DNA from: Tridacna crocea
Lineage: Eukaryota > Mollusca > Bivalvia > Cardiida > Cardiidae
Direction of reading: 5' to 3'
Assembly (NCBI GenBank): GCA_943736015.1
Contig: OX031060.1
Location: 10,057,501 to 10,121,500, forward strand
DNA length: 64,000 bases
The notes below the pieces were generated by a model that was given only the letters and a program-made list of their open reading frames with translations, was not told where the DNA came from and did no database searches. The position numbers and the translations under genes are program-made. Below are positions 11,714 to 22,100 of the stretch, one piece after another (position 1 is the stretch's first letter; every line of letters begins with the position of its first letter).

Positions 11714-12417
11714 CTATTCACTTTAAAAAACTATCTTAGATTCACCCATCTTGCAACTGACAAATTTAATTTCAGTCAAAACATGTGATTTTTTCAAAAG
11801 AAAGGTAGGCGATATTGTTGAAAAAGGAGAAGATGCTGGCTGCTTTTCCCACAATAATTTCAAAAGTATTACTTCAAAAGGTTATTAAATCTCACATTAA
11901 TACCAACATGTGCTGCCTAATTTTAATCCAGTTTCTTTACCCTTGCAGATAAAAAGCTATTTACTTTTTAGCTGTGTTTTACAAAAACAAAAGATTCACA
12001 TGAAAGTTTAAACAGCTTTAACATGAAGTTGTTTGTGGCTAATTTTCCTGTAGAGGTAATGAGCCAAAAATGCATCCAACCTGAGATACACTAAATGAAT
12101 AGAAATTAAAAATCAGTATAACTACTTTTTTGGTCCCAAACACATGAAATTTTAGCTTTAGAAATTCGAGTATGATATGCTGTAAGCAATACATGATCAA
12201 AATGGAAATTCCTCTCATTATTGAACAACAACAACAAAAAAAAAAAGAGTTATAAATTTCAGATTTAAATGTGTCTCTTGCCTTTATTTTTCTTGAGAAG
12301 GATGTGTGTGCTTGGGTATGGCCAAAGCTCCATAGGACAAAAGCTCCACAGGACAAAAGCCCCACAGGCAAAGCCAAATAGGGGAAAAAAATCCATGATA
12401 ATAAATACTAGTAATAT
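11714..12417. other. No gene recognised; short tandem repeat inside
   Basis: A decayed hairpin trace (gaaaaaggagaagatgctgg) lies at 11818-11860. Three imperfect 18-bp repeats of gacaaaagctccacag lie at about 12323-12371. Confidence 0.4.
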
Positions 12418-12572
12418 TTAACTATTTATCACACAAGCATTTTCTCCTTTTCCCACAATGTTTTCTACCCTTCACAAAACAAATTTCAAATTTTCAGTCA
12501 CTTTTATTTTGTCATCTGCAAATGCTTTCAATTTGGACCAGTCTAAAATATTGTCGTTTGGTAATGGGTTAA
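12418..12572 (-). mobile_element. Type A hairpin MITE with half of the palindrome deleted
   Basis: After ctatttatcacacaa the sequence goes straight to gcattttctccttttcccac, so the short arm and left stem are gone. TTAA is kept at both ends. Confidence 0.8.
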
Positions 12573-12746
12573 TAATCTTCTGACCTTTTAGCTTTTGACT
12601 GGATGCTGATGTAAAAATGGAGTGAAATGGATATTTAATGGATAAAAATTGAAAAATATAAATCTAGTTACATTAAGAATCACAAAAAAATCCTTATTGA
12701 TAAAAAACAAAATGATTAGATACAGTTAATTTTGCAAATTTGTAAG

Positions 12747-12929
12747 TACAGTTAAACCTGTGTTAGAGACCACCTGTATTAAGAGACCACCTGCTTTAAG
12801 AGACCACCGTTCTGATACAACAAGCGTTTTTACATTAACCTAATATAAACTGCATTTAAAGACCACCTGCTGTAAGAGACCAATTTCAGTACTTCCCTTG
12901 AGTGGTCTCTGAATACAGGTTGTACTGTA
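12747..12929. mobile_element. Tc1/mariner-type MITE
   Basis: TA dinucleotides flank a 179-bp element that starts CAGTTAAACCTG and ends CAGGTTGTACTG. Internal repeats of agagaccacctg occur in both orientations near the ends. A TA target and CAG termini are typical of Tc1/mariner. Confidence 0.65.
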
Positions 12930-13226
12930 TGTTTTACTGGTTACAGATAAAGTCAAATTGTTTTCCACAACACAGATAAAAACAGGGCTATCAAAAGTAT
13001 CTTCCCACAAAACAGTAAAACTCAAAATCATAATTAAACATTATGAAAGTGTAACATTTCAAATTGTTTATACTTAAAAATTTGAATTGAAAAAAAAAGC
13101 TTTTGGCTAAAAGTTGCCTCTGGGTCTTTTTGTAAATTCCAGTTAACAGCCCTATAATAAATCTAAAAGCCATTTCCACAGTCCACACTATCTGCTGTGT
13201 AACACACTACCAAAGAAGTATCGTTA

Positions 13227-13456
13227 TTTACTTCTTTATCACACAATCCAACTTGTAACGACACTTAGAAATAACCCTTTTGAAGAAAATGTGGAAAAAC
13301 AAGAAAATGCTGATAACCAGCATTTTCTCTATTTCCAAGAATTTTTTCTACCCTTTACAAAACAAAATATCATATTTTCAGTCATTTTTATTTTGTCGTC
13401 TGCAAATGCTTTCAATTTAGACCAGTCTAAAATTTTGTCGTTTGGTAGTGATTTAA
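13227..13456 (-). mobile_element. Type A hairpin MITE
   Basis: Core aaaatgctgataaccagcat; long arm tcgtctgcaaatgctttcaa. The left TTAA has mutated to TTTA. Confidence 0.8.
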
Positions 13457-13554
13457 AACAAAAGCTTATTGTAAACCTAAATCTATTCAATCTGTGATTC
13501 TGCAAAATCTGTAAAGTTTTACATTATAAACTATTTACAAACAAATCCCCTGCT

Positions 13555-13863
13555 TCATCAACCCTGGGGAAGAATTCTTTTAAAGACATTGTATGAAAAA
13601 GAAAAAATGCTGCAAACCATCATTTATCCTTTTTCCGCAATGGTCTCCACCATTTGAAAAGGAGAAAATGCTGCCAATCAGCATGTTCTTTTTTCACCAT
13701 GTTTTCTAACATTTGAAAGAAAAATTCCACAATGTTTTCTACCCTTCGAATAAAGATTGTTAAGTTTCAAACTTTTGAAAAACTTTTTATTTATCATCTG
13801 CAAATGCTTTCAAATGCTTTCAAATTGACAAGTCCACTACTTTTCCCTAAGGTATAGAGTTAA
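13555..13863 (-). mobile_element. Two overlapping decayed type A hairpin cores
   Basis: Cores lie at about 13598-13645 and 13657-13705, followed by a duplicated atgctttcaa in the arm and the end ggtatagagttaa. Confidence 0.6.
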
Positions 13864-14099
13864 ATGTTCTAAAATACATCATGGGTTTGAAAAACCATTT
13901 TTCTTCAAGGATGTTTAAACACAGGCTCATTCTATAAAGGGTTAAAAGTAAACAGGAAAAAAATATCAATGTACACTCCATGTGCAAGTACATTGATAAC
14001 AGACTAGCGATTTGATTGGCCTAGAAACTGACCAATCACAAACAATGTTATAAATTAAAAATTAAATCTAAAATGGTTTGTTATCCTCTAGGTTAAGTG

Positions 14100-14178
14100 A
14101 GACTCATTGACATTTTGTAGACCGTGTAGATCAAGATCAGACTACAAAGAATATGCAATCTGGTCTTGGATCCACACT
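14100..14178. repeat. Short inverted repeat, family I
   Basis: gtgtagatcaagatcagact at the left and tctggtcttggatccacact at the right are imperfectly inverted. Confidence 0.45.
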
Positions 14179-14279
14179 TTCAGACAAAGAGATATTTTTC
14201 CTAAAATATTTACACATAAAATTGCAAAAATTGGATTCTTCCCATAAGCCTGAATGCTTCATTTCAATTTTTTAGCAGC

Positions 14280-14508
14280 TTAACTCTTTACCACACAATC
14301 CCAACTTTTAATGACCCTAAGAAAGATCCCTTTTGAAAACATTGTGGAAAAAGGAGAAAATGCTGGTAACAAGCATTTTCTTTTTTACCCACAATGTTTT
14401 CTATACTTCCCAAAAGGAATTTCAATTTTTTGGTCACATTCATTTTGTCTTCTGCAAATGCTTACAATTTAGACAAGTCTTTCAATTTGTTGTTTGGTAA
14501 AGAATTAA
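14280..14508 (-). mobile_element. Type A hairpin MITE
   Basis: TTAA at both ends. The core gaaaatgctggtaacaagca has mismatches in the stem. Confidence 0.85.
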
Positions 14509-14767
14509 GGGTAAACATGGTACATGAAACCTATGTAAAACCAGTGATTTCGTTTGATCCATTATATGTGTAACAGATGGGCAGGTAAAAAATATGTCAG
14601 ATGCTCCATGTTATCTTTCTAATGAGATCAGGTATTGATTAAATCTACACATAAAAAATTACCTGGTGAGATCAACTGGCAGGAAACATTATTGCTGCTT
14701 TCAATCATTTTGGCTCATGAATAAAGAACCAGTTCTTCTGTTCCAACCCCAAAGATGTTTTCAGTAT

Positions 14768-14860
14768 TTAACCCTTTACTCCATAGATACTCGTTTCTAC
14801 GCATTGCTTGTAGGAGCCTTTTGAAAACATTGTGACAAAAGGTGAAAGGTAAAGGGTTAA
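14768..14860 (-). mobile_element. TTAA hairpin MITE, type B, internally deleted
   Basis: Ends ccctttactccatagatact and ggtaaagggttaa. The core stops after acaaaaggtgaaa, so the palindrome and the long arm are lost. Confidence 0.75.
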
Positions 14861-14929
14861 AATGAGGTCTTACTTTACAAGAAAACAGGAGTTATTAATA
14901 AATGTGATCAATACCCTCCACCAGCTCCT

Positions 14930-15240
14930 TGTCACAAAACAGGTCTTTGTCACAAAAAGCAGGATAGTTTAGTACAAAGTAAGAGTTGAAAAAAAGTTCA
15001 AGGGTCAATAACTCTGCAACAAATAGCACCAGGGTCATGAAAATTGCACAAGCACAACTTCATATGTATAGAAAAACTATAGCAAATTAGAGTTCAGTCG
15101 CTGAAAAACTGTTACAGTATTTTGACAGACAAATTTGTGTCTACGGACAGACGGATGAACAGACAGATATGTACAGACAACAATGGCGATTCCAGTATAC
15201 CCCTCTCTACCTTGTTGTGTGGGGTATGAAAAAGCAATAG
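14930..15240 (+). mobile_element. Tandem-core element fragment, family K
   Basis: aagttcaagggtcaataact, a GACAGACGGA-type microsatellite at 15129-15180, and the end gattccagtatacccctc. Relatives are at 17075-17215 and 24840-25200. It lies just beyond the stop codon of the NB-ARC-like gene, so it may form part of that 3' UTR. Confidence 0.6.
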
Positions 15241-15328
15241 AGAAGATTCTTTTCATACTTCTGAGTTTGTTTTGCTTTGATTGTTCCACAGTAATCTCAA
15301 GACTAGGTATGACACTGACCTTCAAGGG

Positions 15329-16153
15329 TTAGTCACTGTCATTTAGTGACCTTGCAAGGCCAGTATCAGGAGACAAAAGCCCAGAATTGTTCTGCGTTTT
15401 TCCAAATTCCTCACTTTCACCATTTTCAAGTCTTTTCGGAACCTTTAATGAGCCAGTTTTTACCAACTCCTTATGGATACCATCTTTCCTTTCCACATCA
15501 AGGTTCAACTTTTCAAAAGGCAAATTAAGGTTTCCCTGAGGTTTCTGACCTTGAGAATCAACTTCTAGCTTCTGACATTCAAGAAATACGGTGGGTTTAT
15601 CTCTAATGCTACCTTCTACTTTAGTTGCAATACCATTGGTTAAAGTTTTAGCAGCAAGACCAGCATCTTGGATAACACCTTCCTCTTTTCCTTGATCTAG
15701 TCGTTGGTCAACCATCTCATCCTTGTCATTTATTTCCTTCCGTGAATCTGGAAGTTTTGCTTCATTAGATACCTTCAAAACACCTCTAGTACCTTCATTC
15801 TCTTCACTTATGTTCAAGCTTCTGGTAAATGCTGCTTGCAGTTGATAATCACTACCATTACACATTCTACCTAAATTGTTACAGCCTGTACCATCTCCTT
15901 CACTGTCACATTCTCCAAGACTCACAAGCCCTAAAGCATGTGGACCACCTAAGGAGTCATAACCACTGTTCGTGTTCTTGTCGCTCAGCTTTTTGGAGCA
16001 CATGCATGTATCAATATTGACATTATCTACATAATTATTACAGACATGGAAAGGCCTGCGACAAAAACTGCAGATTTCCGTTCCGGCATTATCACTCATT
16101 AATTTTTCAGGGCAATATGGCAGTGGGAAATAATTTACCTTTTTCGTAGGCTC
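15329..16153 (-). CDS. NB-ARC-like gene, exon 6 (last coding)
   Basis: The acceptor is ttttctttttgcag followed by GAG, in phase 0, and the TAA stop is at 15329-15331. It encodes residues 413-686. Cysteines at 426, 440, 443, 450, 462 and 464, with a CSFC pair, could form a zinc site. From about residue 470 on the sequence is rich in Glu, Lys, Asp, Gly and Ser, with little hydrophobic patterning, so it is probably disordered. An apparent earlier Met (MVIFFLQ) is intronic. Confidence 0.75.
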   Translation of the reverse strand, partial: EPTKKVNYFPLPYCPEKLMSDNAGTEICSFCRRPFHVCNNYVDNVNIDTCMCSKKLSDKNTNSGYDSLGGPHALGLVSLGECDSEGDGTGCNNLGRMCNGSDYQLQAAFTRSLNISEENEGTRGVLKVSNEAKLPDSRKEINDKDEMVDQRLDQGKEEGVIQDAGLAAKTLTNGIATKVEGSIRDKPTVFLECQKLEVDSQGQKPQGNLNLPFEKLNLDVERKDGIHKELVKTGSLKVPKRLENGESEEFGKTQNNSGLLSPDTGLARSLNDSD

Positions 16154-19100
16154 CTGCAAAAAGAAAATGACCACAAGATTATTTTTACAATGCAGCTCTT
16201 AACCCTTTACCACACAAGAAAATTTTAGACTGGTCCAAATTGAAAACATTTGCAGACAATAAAATAAAGGTGAGCAAAAAATCGAAATTTGGTTTGGAAA
16301 GGATAGAAAACATCGTGGGAAAAGGAGAAAATGCTGGTTTCTCCTTTTCTCACAGTGTTTTCAAAAGACTTCTTTCTCAGGGTTGTTAAAAGTCGGGATT
16401 ATGTGGTAAAGAGTTAACCCAGGAGCAAAGCTAGGAGTGTTGTAAAGATGAAGCCCAATTTATTTCGTGCTTTCAGTAGTTTTTCAACAAATAACAGTGA
16501 AATAGTGTTAAATATTTTATAGTTATGACTAGTAAAAACTAGAGCTGAATGTGACTTAACCCATTACCACACAATCCCTACTTTTGATGCCCCTGAGAGA
16601 AGCCTTTTGAAAAACACTGTGGGAAAAGGAGAAAATGCTGGTATCCAGCATTTTCTCCTTTTCCCCCAGTGTTTTCTATCCTTCCCAAAACACATTTCAA
16701 TTTTTGAGTCACCTTTATTTTGTCGTCTGCAAATGCTTTCAATTTGGACCAGTCTAAAATTTTCTTGCCCGCCCGGGTGGCTTAGTGGTGAGTGTGTCAG
16801 ACTCATGACCTGGTGGTTGTGAGTTCGATACTCGGTTGAGGCAAACTTTCTTTCCGGCATATTTTCGCCTATCACCTCTGCTGAAGCATGTGAGAAAAGT
16901 AGTCGGTGGCTTTGGAAAGAAAAGTAGTGTAAGTTCTGGTGTCAAAAGCCAAGAAACACATGTGCGTCCCGACCACCATGATATGACCTTAGCCGTTAAA
17001 GTGGCATTAAACCCTAATACAACCAACCAGCCAACCAACAACTAAAATTTTCTTGTGTGGTAAAGAGTTAATCCCCTATCAGCGCTTTGACAGAAACAGG
17101 CAATTATTTGTACACAGACAAACATACAGACAGACGCGCATGCAGACAAATGTACTGACAGGCAGATTCCAGTATAGCCCTGAAAACATTCATTTTGTTG
17201 CTAGTAAAAGGCTCCAGTGGCACTATCATTTCTAACAATAACTTCAAGCTTTAACTCTTTACCAAACAATCCCAGATTTTCACGCGTTTGAAAAAGAAGG
17301 CTTTTGCTAACCAGCATTTTCTCCTTTTACCACAATAATTTCTACTCTTCTAAAGTCAATTTTCAATTTTTGAGTCAAGTGTATTTTGTCGCCTGCAAAT
17401 GCTTTTGATTTGGACCAGTCTTAAGTTTTGTCCTTTGGAAAAGAATTAAAGCATCTGTAGACATACATGATAGTACAATGGCAAAGTTTTTTTGGGCTTT
17501 GAAAATTAAGCAAAAGTAAATTACCCACCTCAATGTCTTGTCTTCTGTAATTTCCTTTCCGGTCATCCTGTGAGTCTAAAATCAGAGCAAAACCCTTTTT
17601 ATTTACAGTAGTCAAAAATGGAAACACAATCACAAGTTTAACTTTAACTCTATACCACAAAATCCTGAGTTTTAACTACCTAGCGGAAGAAGTCTTAAAG
17701 GTGGGTATTTAGAATTTTCACATCTCACCAAATTAAAAAATAAATATATCATTGAAATTCATATGAAAATATAATACAATTCATCAATAATTAAGCTTCA
17801 TAAAATTACAAAAAAAATTTTTTTGATGGTATTCCCTTAAAAGGTTACGTAGCCACTTAAGGTATTATTAAATTTCGCGCCAAAAATCAATAAAGCATTT
17901 CGGTAATGCCTAGTGACAGTCACGTGACTCATAACGCTTAGATTCCATTACATAGCAAACATGTAATAATTATTTTTCATAATGTCTTCTTCAGACGCTA
18001 TGTTTGAAACTTTATCTGTGTATTCCTGTATGTAAATGAGCAAATTGATCATCTAAAAATAGAACGTGTCCCCCGTCGGTGTCGACCTGGGTTGTAGTAA
18101 ATCTCTAATTTCTCGTGTTGTTGGACAGTGTTCGACTACTGGGGTTTTTTGAATGAAAATTAAACGGCTCTGGGAGCATAAGGATGATTTTTTTGCATTT
18201 TTGTATAATTTCTGTCCCAAAATCTGAAGGGCCACTTTTAACACTTTAATCCATTACCACACAATCCCTACTTTTGATGCCCCTGAAAAAGAAGCCTTTA
18301 GAAAACATTGTAGGAAAAGGAGAAAATGCTGGTAACCAGCATTTTCTCCTTTTCCTACAATGTTTTCTACCCTTTACTAAAAAAATTTAAAATTTTCAGT
18401 CACTTTTATTTTGTCGTCTACAAATGCTTTCAATTTGGACAAGCCTAAAATATTGTCGTTTGGTAATGATTTAACTCTTTACCAACCTACAAAATTTTAG
18501 ACTTGTCAAAATTGAAGGCATTTGCAGACAACAAAAAAAACTTTACTCAAAAAGGTAAGCTTGACTTTAGAAGAGTAGAAAACATTGTGGGAAAAGGAGA
18601 AAATATGTGTTACCAGCATTTTCTCCTTTTCCCACCATGTTTTCAGAAGGCTTCTTCCTCTGGGTCATAAAAACTAGGAATTGTTTGGTAAACTGGTAAC
18701 CAGGGTATTCTCCTTTTCCCACGTTATTTTCTACCTTATCAAAGACAAAAATCATCATTTGAGCTACTTTTATTTTGTCGTCTGCAAATGCTTTCAATTT
18801 GGTTGAGTGCAAAATTTTGTCTTTCGGTAAACAGTTCAATTACAAATTAAACCTGTATTAAAATTAACTCTTTACCAAACAACAAAATTTTAGTCCGATT
18901 CAAATTGAAAGCAGTTGCAGACGACAAAATAAACATAACTCAAGAACTGAAATTTGTTTCCAGCAAGATAGAAAACATTGTGGGAAAAGGAGAAAATGCT
19001 GGTTACCAGCATTTTCTCCTTTTCCCACAATGTTTTCAAAAGGCTTCCATCTCAGGGACACAAAAACCAGGGATTGTTTGGTATAGGGTTAATTAACAAA

Positions 19101-22100
19101 CAATGCATCTCAGCTCTTTACCAAACAACAGAAGGGGCATTGTGAGAAAAAGTGGAAATGCTGGTTTCTTGCATTATATCCTTAGACCAGAACATTTTTA
19201 CAAGCCTTTTTTCCTTGGAGTCATTAAAACATGGGATTGTTTTGTACAGGGATTGTTTTGGGATTGTTTTGTACAGGGTTAACTCTGTAATGGATTACAA
19301 ACAGACTTATTATACTGCAAAGAAATTTCTCATGATCTGATTGGTTAACATGCCGGAATCATAACATCATGTTCCCTGGCAAAAACCACGTAAAACCAGT
19401 TTCCCTTTCGAGTGCCCCGTAAACATCACTACACGTGCAATACATCATTCAAAATGACGGCGTCGATCGATCACCAGACTGCACATTTATGCACCAAACT
19501 GCACATTTTAGTGAGGTCAGTTTCCAGTGACGTCAGTTTTCATTGAATTGGGGCACACAGAAGGGAATTTCTATGTCGTCAGCATACTCCTTTCGTGAAA
19601 TTATAAAACAGGAAAAATTCGCTTAATGCAACTTTGAAAGGGTAAAACTTTGCAGTATAATAAATTCATTGTACGGTCAGGTAGCAGGCGACTTGGAAAC
19701 TTGTTCACGGCTGTGGTGAATCGCGTCGCCACCTCGCCTTAGGCTCGGGGCCACATGATTTAACCACAGCCGTGAACAAGTTTCCAAGTCCCCTGCCACC
19801 TGACCGTACAACTAATATTGTCCATTCTGAATGTACTTGCAGCAGGCGAAAATTTGGTCTTACTAGATTTGTCTTTGAGAAGGTATAAGACTTCATGGGA
19901 AAAGGAGAAAGGTCTCATTGGCAGAGGCCTTCTCAAACAGGTCGTTAACCCTTTACCACACAATCCCAAGTTTCAATGACCCTGAGAAAGAGGCCGTTTG
20001 AAAACATTGTGGGAAAAGAGGAAAATCTTCATTGGCAGAGGCCTTCTCAATCGGAGTCCATATTTCCCAAACTATTCTTGAGATTTTCCTTTGTCTTATT
20101 CTCTAGGATTTTCTGAATTTGAAAGTAACACATTTGATTGGCTAAACCAAATGGTTCTTAACAATACCTACTTATATGATAAATAGCCAAAGTTTGGCAT
20201 TATCTCCCGCTAAATGGCATTCTACAAATATACCTGTATCTAATTTGGGCATCCTGGGTAAAGAACAAAACTACTTTTCTACGCGACAAGTGTCACTTTA
20301 AATTTCAAACTAAAATAAATGTTTACTCAATAAAATGCTACCTGGTGTGATTAGTTTAAACTTTATTTTATTTCAAAACTTTCATACACGGTACCATTTA
20401 ACATGAACAAATAAGATGGGATTGGGAAACAAGCTTGTGGCTTATATTAATTCCTTTCCCGATAATATTTACAAAAGAAAAATTTTTACCGTTGTGTAAG
20501 GTGTCATAGATAGGGATATCTTTTCGTTTTAACCATGAATGGACATTTAATTTTTTGTAAGATTACACTTACTTTTGTGGTTCACCATTATAGTCGCAGT
20601 GCTGGCTATTCAATCCTCAGAAAAAAAGGGGGAAGCTTTTCCTTAAGTAGAAAACCTTTTGGTTGCTAAGATGAAACGATGGACCTCAGCAAATATTTGT
20701 TTGTTTTCATCTATTGTTAAACGATCGTTCCCAAGAAGTAAATTATTTGTAGTTAATGGACAAAGGAGGTTGGAAAAAATATTGATACGGATCACCTGGT
20801 GGGATTCATTCAGCTATGACCAGTAGTTTAGATAAATTTGGAGCTAAAACAGGCCTGATTTCTCCTCAAAAGTATGGATAAAAGCCATTTTCTCCATTGC
20901 TACTTTATAGCCTGTATTACTACAATCCTCCCAATAATGGGAGGAGTGATGCGTCATATACATTGTAAAACAGGTTGAATCTTTGAAGAATATGATATGC
21001 GCAGACAATGCCAAGTTTGGCAATTTCAATTATAAAACAGCCTAGCATGTCATTAACAAAAATGCTATTTCAGTCTGGTTTCAAAAACACATTTGTCACA
21101 AATTTGACAAAAGAGACTGTCAATGCAATTTTTTTATTTCTCACCATAATTATTGTCTTCTACCATGCTGTTTAGAAAGTTTTCCAGCTTTCTTAGATCA
21201 TCAGCAATATCCTCTGGTGCTCCAGCTAGCTTGGCTAACTTAAACCTTCCTTCCTGTAGATCACTTTTGATCTCTTTATCTTCTTCTGTCACTGCAAATA
21301 TAATCATCTTTATTTCATGCTTCCTGGTAGTTTATCCAGAAATAATGGTGATTATGTTTCTCGATATTTCATGATTACGACTAGTATGAAATAGAGTTTA
21401 TTTGATCAGCTTGTGGTCAATATGGGGAAATATTAGCTGAAAAAGTGAAAGGTATGCGAAAATAACGAGTGCCGTAAGGCACAAGTTATTTTTGCTGACC
21501 TTTCCCTTTTGAGGCAAACAATAGTTTTTGACCTGACCTGACCCATTTTTGAATCCATTTGAGATATCATCAATACAAACATTCAAAACAACTTTCAAGA
21601 TCATTGGACTGAAAATGTGGCCTCTAGAGCATACACAAGGTAAAAGTTGACAATAATATTCACTTCATGTTTCGCAAACACAAGCTTGACTGTCTCTTGC
21701 TTTCTAACAAAAAGAAATGCACTATTCTTGACAGTGATAATGAACAACAGCACCTGACTACCTTTTCAGTGTTTGAAAGATAGTTTTTAACCCTTTACCA
21801 CACAGGAGAATTTTAGACCTATTCAGCTCGAAAGCATTTGCAGATGATAATTTCATAGTAGCTCAACTGATGCTCTTTGATAGAGTAGAAAACTTGGTGT
21901 GAAAAGGAGAAAATGCTGTTTACCAGCACTTTCTCCTTTTTCCACAAGGCCTCTTTCTCAGAGTCATTAAAGTCGTCATTATGTGTTAAAAGTCGTCATT
22001 ATGTGGTAAAGGGTTTAGCCACAGTTGTTGTCCTTTTTCTTGTAGCGGCTCTTGTAGCAACCGCCATTTTAAATATGAAGTGATCAATGCAGACTTATGT

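Noticed and set aside
16771-16830. Possible tRNA genes (also near 1000, 25820, 29840, 31260, 57430)
   Set aside because: Each has A- and B-box-like blocks but no complete cloverleaf, and each continues into a SINE body.
17529-17567. 39-nt version of exon 5 using the downstream AG
   Set aside because: Joined to exon 4 it gives a stop codon at once; the 47-nt version keeps the frame open.
20560-20640. Possible exon between 20575 and 20620 on the minus strand with donor gtaagt
   Set aside because: Its phases do not fit between exons 4 and 5, which already join correctly.
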